From CAYYIS01 sp964470965 (GTDB lineage: Bacteria > JAAXHH01 > JABIQT01), in NCBI GenBank assembly GCA_964470965.1, contig CAYYIS010000065.1:1-26411 (forward strand): a stretch of DNA of 26,411 nucleotides. The letters run 5' to 3'. Positions 23,423 through 26,411 of the stretch are shown piece after piece. Position 1 is the first letter of the stretch; every line of letters begins with the position of its first letter. The notes under the pieces were generated by a model that was not told the origin of the DNA, did no database searches, and worked only from the letters and a program-made list of their open reading frames with translations. The translations under genes were made by a program, and so were the position numbers.

Positions 23423-24832
23423 ATGTTCAAACAACAACGTTCGATTCAGAATGCCGTTTCAATCTCCGGTGTAGGGCTGCACACGGGCAACCAAACCAAG
23501 CTCACATTCCAATCCGCGCCGATCAACGCAGGCATCAAATTTGTAAGGACTGACTTACCCGATCAGCCGGACGTTCCGGCAGACATAGAGCACGTGGTCG
23601 ATATAGATCACGGCACCAATTTGGAATACAACGGAGCCCGAGTACATACCGTGGAGCATGTTCTGGCTGCCATCGCCGGACTCGAACTCGACAATATCAC
23701 GATCGAACTCGATGCCAATGAGCCACCTGTACTGGACGGTAGCTCACTACCGTTTGTCAAAGCTCTCCAGGAAGCCGGAATCGTGGAGCAGGATTCACCC
23801 AAGGATTATCTCGAGATAGAAAGTCCGATCCTGTACTCGGAGCATGAGGATGAGCTCCTCAAGGAACTGGTGGTCTTACCGTCAGATGATTTTCGAATTA
23901 CGTTCATGGTGGATTATAAGAAACCCGCGCTGGGAAGCCAGTATACCGTTATGTTCTCACTGGAGAATGAATTCGTTTCCGATTATGCACCTGCGCGTAC
24001 ATTTACGTTCCTCAGTGAAGTCAAGGTCTTACGGGAACGCGGTCTTATTAAGGGCGGACGACTCGAAAATGCAGTGGTTATTGCCGACATCGACATGGAG
24101 CAGGACGAACTCAACGAATTAAAAGACCTTTTCGCCATAGATACAGACGTGACCGTGGGTGAAAACGGTATTGTTGGAGGACAGCAGCTTCGCTTTGAAA
24201 ACGAACCCTGTCGCCACAAAGCGCTGGATCTGGTAGGCGATCTTGCCTTGCTGGGCGTTCCGTTAAAAGCCCACGTGTTAGCTGCCCGGTCGTCTCACGC
24301 AGCAAATATAGAACTGGTAAGAAAAATCAGGGGGGCATATGAGAAGAAACAGCTGAAAAGCCGGTTTAGCGGCGGCGATCGGACCGGCCAGGATTTTTTT
24401 CTCGATACGGAAGCCATACTGAACGTCATGCCGCACAGATATCCGTTTCTCCTGATAGACCGGGTGCTGGATATCGAACCGCGAAAACACGTTGTAGCGC
24501 TCAAAAACGTTACCATCAATGAACCGTTTTTTCCCGGCCACTTTCCCGGACATCCAATTATGCCGGGCGTTCTGGTGATCGAAGCTATGGCTCAAGCCGG
24601 TGGTATTCTATTACTCAACACGATCGATGAGCCGGAAGGGAAAATCGTTTATTTCATGGGTATCGACAACGCAAGGTTCCGCAAGCCCGTGCGTCCCGGC
24701 GATCAGATTCGATTCGAGCTGGATATGGTGAAATTCCGGTTGCGAACGTGCAAGATGCATGGCAAAGCATTTGTAGACAACGACCTGGTGGCCGAAGCCG
24801 ACCTGATGGCTACCGTCATGGATCAGGAGTAG
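23423..24832 (+). CDS. lpxC/fabZ: Bifunctional LpxC deacetylase / FabZ dehydratase fusion
   Basis: A 469-aa fusion. Residues 1 to about 310 are LpxC, the zinc-dependent deacetylase that commits UDP-3-O-acyl-GlcNAc to lipid A: zinc ligand H79 with E78 next to it (TVEHVLAA), H265 and D269 (RHKALDLVGD), and H292 (SSHAAN). Residues about 325-469 are FabZ, which dehydrates 3-hydroxyacyl-ACP: catalytic H373 (PGHFPGHP) and E387 (VLVIEAMAQ), spaced 14 as usual. Both active sites appear intact. Since both enzymes draw on 3-hydroxyacyl-ACP metabolism, fusion ties lipid A and phospholipid supply. The ATG at 23423 follows AAAGGA directly after the lpxD stop; an upstream in-frame start at 23384 lies inside lpxD and is rejected. 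Such fusions are known in Bacteroidetes and related groups. Confidence 0.96.
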   Translation: MFKQQRSIQNAVSISGVGLHTGNQTKLTFQSAPINAGIKFVRTDLPDQPDVPADIEHVVDIDHGTNLEYNGARVHTVEHVLAAIAGLELDNITIELDANEPPVLDGSSLPFVKALQEAGIVEQDSPKDYLEIESPILYSEHEDELLKELVVLPSDDFRITFMVDYKKPALGSQYTVMFSLENEFVSDYAPARTFTFLSEVKVLRERGLIKGGRLENAVVIADIDMEQDELNELKDLFAIDTDVTVGENGIVGGQQLRFENEPCRHKALDLVGDLALLGVPLKAHVLAARSSHAANIELVRKIRGAYEKKQLKSRFSGGDRTGQDFFLDTEAILNVMPHRYPFLLIDRVLDIEPRKHVVALKNVTINEPFFPGHFPGHPIMPGVLVIEAMAQAGGILLLNTIDEPEGKIVYFMGIDNARFRKPVRPGDQIRFELDMVKFRLRTCKMHGKAFVDNDLVAEADLMATVMDQE

Positions 24833-24838
24833 ACAGAG

Positions 24839-25660
24839 GTGGCCCATACCCACGAAGACAGGTTCGATCAGGAAATCCATCCTACCGCCATTATTCATCC
24901 CGGGGCACAGATCGGTAAGGACGTTTCTGTGGGACCGTATTCGATCATAGAAGAGGATGTTGTAATAGGAGACGGCACCCGTATATCTTCCCACGCTCGT
25001 GTCGAACAATACACGGTACTGGGAGAGGGATGCTCTGTCCATCACGGGGCCGTGGTGGGAACGATTCCCCAGGATCTGAAATTTCAGGGCGAAGTCACCA
25101 CGCTGGAGATAGGCGACCGAACCGTAATTCGGGAGTTCACGACTCTGAATCGTGGCACAAACGCTCATGGTAAAACCTCTATCGGCCACGATTCACTTCT
25201 GATGGCATATGTTCATATCGCTCATGATTGTATCATTGGGAACCATGTAATCCTCTCCAATTCCTCACAGCTCGGGGGTCATGTTGAAATAGAGGATTAC
25301 GCGAACGTAAGTAGCCTAGTGGCGATTCACCAATTCGTGAAGATAGGGTCCTATGCCATGGTAGGGGGTGGATCCAAGGTCTCCAAGGACATCTGCCCTT
25401 TCATCAAGGTCGCGAGAGATCCCTTAAAACCCGTGGCTCTCAACACTATCGGTCTAAGACGTCGAGGGTTCGCAGAAGATACCATTCAAAACCTAAAACA
25501 CGCTTATCGTATACTGTTTCGGTCTAATCTTAATATCTCTCAGGCGGTCGAACATATCGAACGGAACACAACACCATCCCTTGAAATCGATATGTTAATG
25601 ACATTCATCCGTGAAAGCGGGCAGCGAACCCGCGAGCATGGACGGGGCCTCTTGTCGTAA
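24839..25660 (+). CDS. lpxA: UDP-N-acetylglucosamine O-acyltransferase LpxA
   Basis: A 273-aa enzyme for the first lipid A step, transferring a 3-hydroxyacyl chain from ACP to UDP-GlcNAc. A left-handed beta-helix of hexapeptide repeats occupies about 14-195 and a helical C-terminal domain the rest. The catalytic His is H129 in HIAHDC (126-131), equivalent to E. coli H125. The short N-terminal extension (MAHTHEDRFDQE) is longer than in E. coli. The start is GTG 24839, six nt after the lpxC/fabZ stop, with AGGAG (24825-24829) upstream at 9 nt. lpxB is not in the window. Confidence 0.96.
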   Translation: MAHTHEDRFDQEIHPTAIIHPGAQIGKDVSVGPYSIIEEDVVIGDGTRISSHARVEQYTVLGEGCSVHHGAVVGTIPQDLKFQGEVTTLEIGDRTVIREFTTLNRGTNAHGKTSIGHDSLLMAYVHIAHDCIIGNHVILSNSSQLGGHVEIEDYANVSSLVAIHQFVKIGSYAMVGGGSKVSKDICPFIKVARDPLKPVALNTIGLRRRGFAEDTIQNLKHAYRILFRSNLNISQAVEHIERNTTPSLEIDMLMTFIRESGQRTREHGRGLLS

Positions 25661-25676
25661 GGAGTCAAGATTCACC

Positions 25677-26411
25677 ATGGTATCCTGGCAGGTTGCACTC
25701 GAAGAGCAAATAGATGGTGACGTCCTTTTTGATTCCACATCAAAAATACTCTACAGTACAGATGCGAGCATGTATCAGATCGAACCCATGGGCGTAGTGT
25801 ACCCAAAGCATGCCGAGGACGTATCAAGAACGATCCGGATCGCGTACGAACATGGTGTGCCGGTCACACATCGGGGCGGCGGAACCAGCCTCGCAGGGCA
25901 GTCCGTTGGTAAGTCAGTCCACATTGACACGTCAAGATATATGAACGCGTTGCTCGAAGTGAACGCAGAAGAACACTGGGCACGAGTTCAACCAGGTATG
26001 ATTCTCGATGAGCTCAATGCACTGGTGAAACCCCGCGGTCTCATGTTTGCACCTGATGTGTCACCCAGCAACAGAGCCAGCATAGGAGGGATGATCGGGA
26101 ACAACTCCTGCGGCTCCCATTCTGTTATCTACGGAAAAACCATCGATCATGTGATAGAACTGAATGTAGTGCTGTCAGACGGTACGCAAACGGTATTCCG
26201 TCCGGTAGCTGATGGAGAATACGCCGACAAGGTAAATGCGGGGGGCGTCGAAGGTAAGATCTATCAGGAGGTAAGACGAATTGCAGACGAAAACCGTGAT
26301 GAAATTGAAACCCGGTATCCCAAAATTCTAAGGCGCGTCGGTGGTTACAATCTAGACGAGTTTGTGAATGACGGTCCCTTCAACCTGTGTAAGATGGCGG
26401 GTGGATCGGAA
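25677..26411 (+). CDS. GlcD-type FAD-binding oxidoreductase, partial (5' end only)
   Basis: The first 245 codons of an FAD-linked oxidase, open to the window edge. The PCMH-type FAD-binding fold shows YPKHAEDVSRTIRIA (42-56), RGGGTSLAGQS (66-76), VQPGM and the long conserved stretch SNRASIGGMIGNNSCGSHSV (131-150) followed by YGKTIDHV. This pattern is closest to large proteins that fuse a D-lactate/glycolate-type FAD domain to a C-terminal 4Fe-4S domain, but the C-terminus is outside the window, so length, iron-sulfur domain and substrate cannot be judged. ATG 25677 has GGAG (25661-25664) right after the lpxA stop, about 12 nt upstream. It may ride on the lpx transcript without being part of lipid A synthesis. 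Confidence 0.88.
   Translation, partial: MVSWQVALEEQIDGDVLFDSTSKILYSTDASMYQIEPMGVVYPKHAEDVSRTIRIAYEHGVPVTHRGGGTSLAGQSVGKSVHIDTSRYMNALLEVNAEEHWARVQPGMILDELNALVKPRGLMFAPDVSPSNRASIGGMIGNNSCGSHSVIYGKTIDHVIELNVVLSDGTQTVFRPVADGEYADKVNAGGVEGKIYQEVRRIADENRDEIETRYPKILRRVGGYNLDEFVNDGPFNLCKMAGGSE

Noticed and set aside
24611..25189. 192-codon ORF antisense to the fabZ end and lpxA
   Set aside because: Spans two conserved sense genes and has no family resemblance.
1..26411. CRISPR arrays, insertion sequences, tRNA or rRNA genes
   Set aside because: No regularly spaced repeats, transposase genes, cloverleaf-like or rRNA-like sequence was seen by reading; gene order and packing look like core chromosome.

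Overview
The window reads as chromosomal DNA of a diderm (LPS-making) bacterium of roughly balanced base composition. It carries lipid A genes (lpxD, an lpxC-fabZ fusion, lpxA), outer-membrane assembly genes (bamA, skp) and lipoprotein release genes (lolC/E, lolD). Beside them lies a protein-arginine-phosphorylation module (mcsA, mcsB, clpC) that is best known from Firmicutes. An LpxC-FabZ fusion together with phytanoyl-CoA dioxygenase-like and Gfo/Idh/MocA genes suggests the FCB group or a neighbouring lineage (Latescibacterota- or Marinimicrobia-like). That placement is inference only; no rRNA or tRNA gene is visible.

Left part (1-5712, minus strand): reading against the coordinates, a Gfo/Idh/MocA oxidoreductase, a secreted histidine phosphatase, a small-methyltransferase gene overlapping a NUDIX hydrolase gene, a membrane-anchored MutS-like ATPase 1 nt further on, and a stand-alone ModE-type DNA-binding protein with its own good promoter. 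A strong hairpin closes the region at the left edge. A 375-bp divergent control region (5713-6087) with a promoter on each strand separates it from the plus-strand genes.

Centre (6088-11224, plus strand): a PhyH-like Fe(II)/2-oxoglutarate dioxygenase, then the repair genes recG and radC, then prfB. prfB carries the classic programmed +1 frameshift (CTT TGA C after a GGAGG element), so it must be read as one gene from 10105 to 11224.

Right part (11331-26411, plus strand): a near-consensus promoter precedes a tightly packed run lysS-lolC/E-lolD-mcsA-mcsB-clpC. After a 264-bp gap with a GC-rich hairpin come bamA, skp, lpxD, lpxC/fabZ, lpxA and the first 245 codons of a GlcD-type flavoprotein. 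The run joins translation (RF2, LysRS), lipoprotein release, arginine-phosphate-directed proteolysis and outer-membrane/lipid A assembly. The most interesting point is this arginine-kinase/ClpC module embedded in envelope-biogenesis genes without a ctsR gene. Its McsA is shortened, and its McsB has a changed residue at the proposed phosphoarginine-sensing motif.
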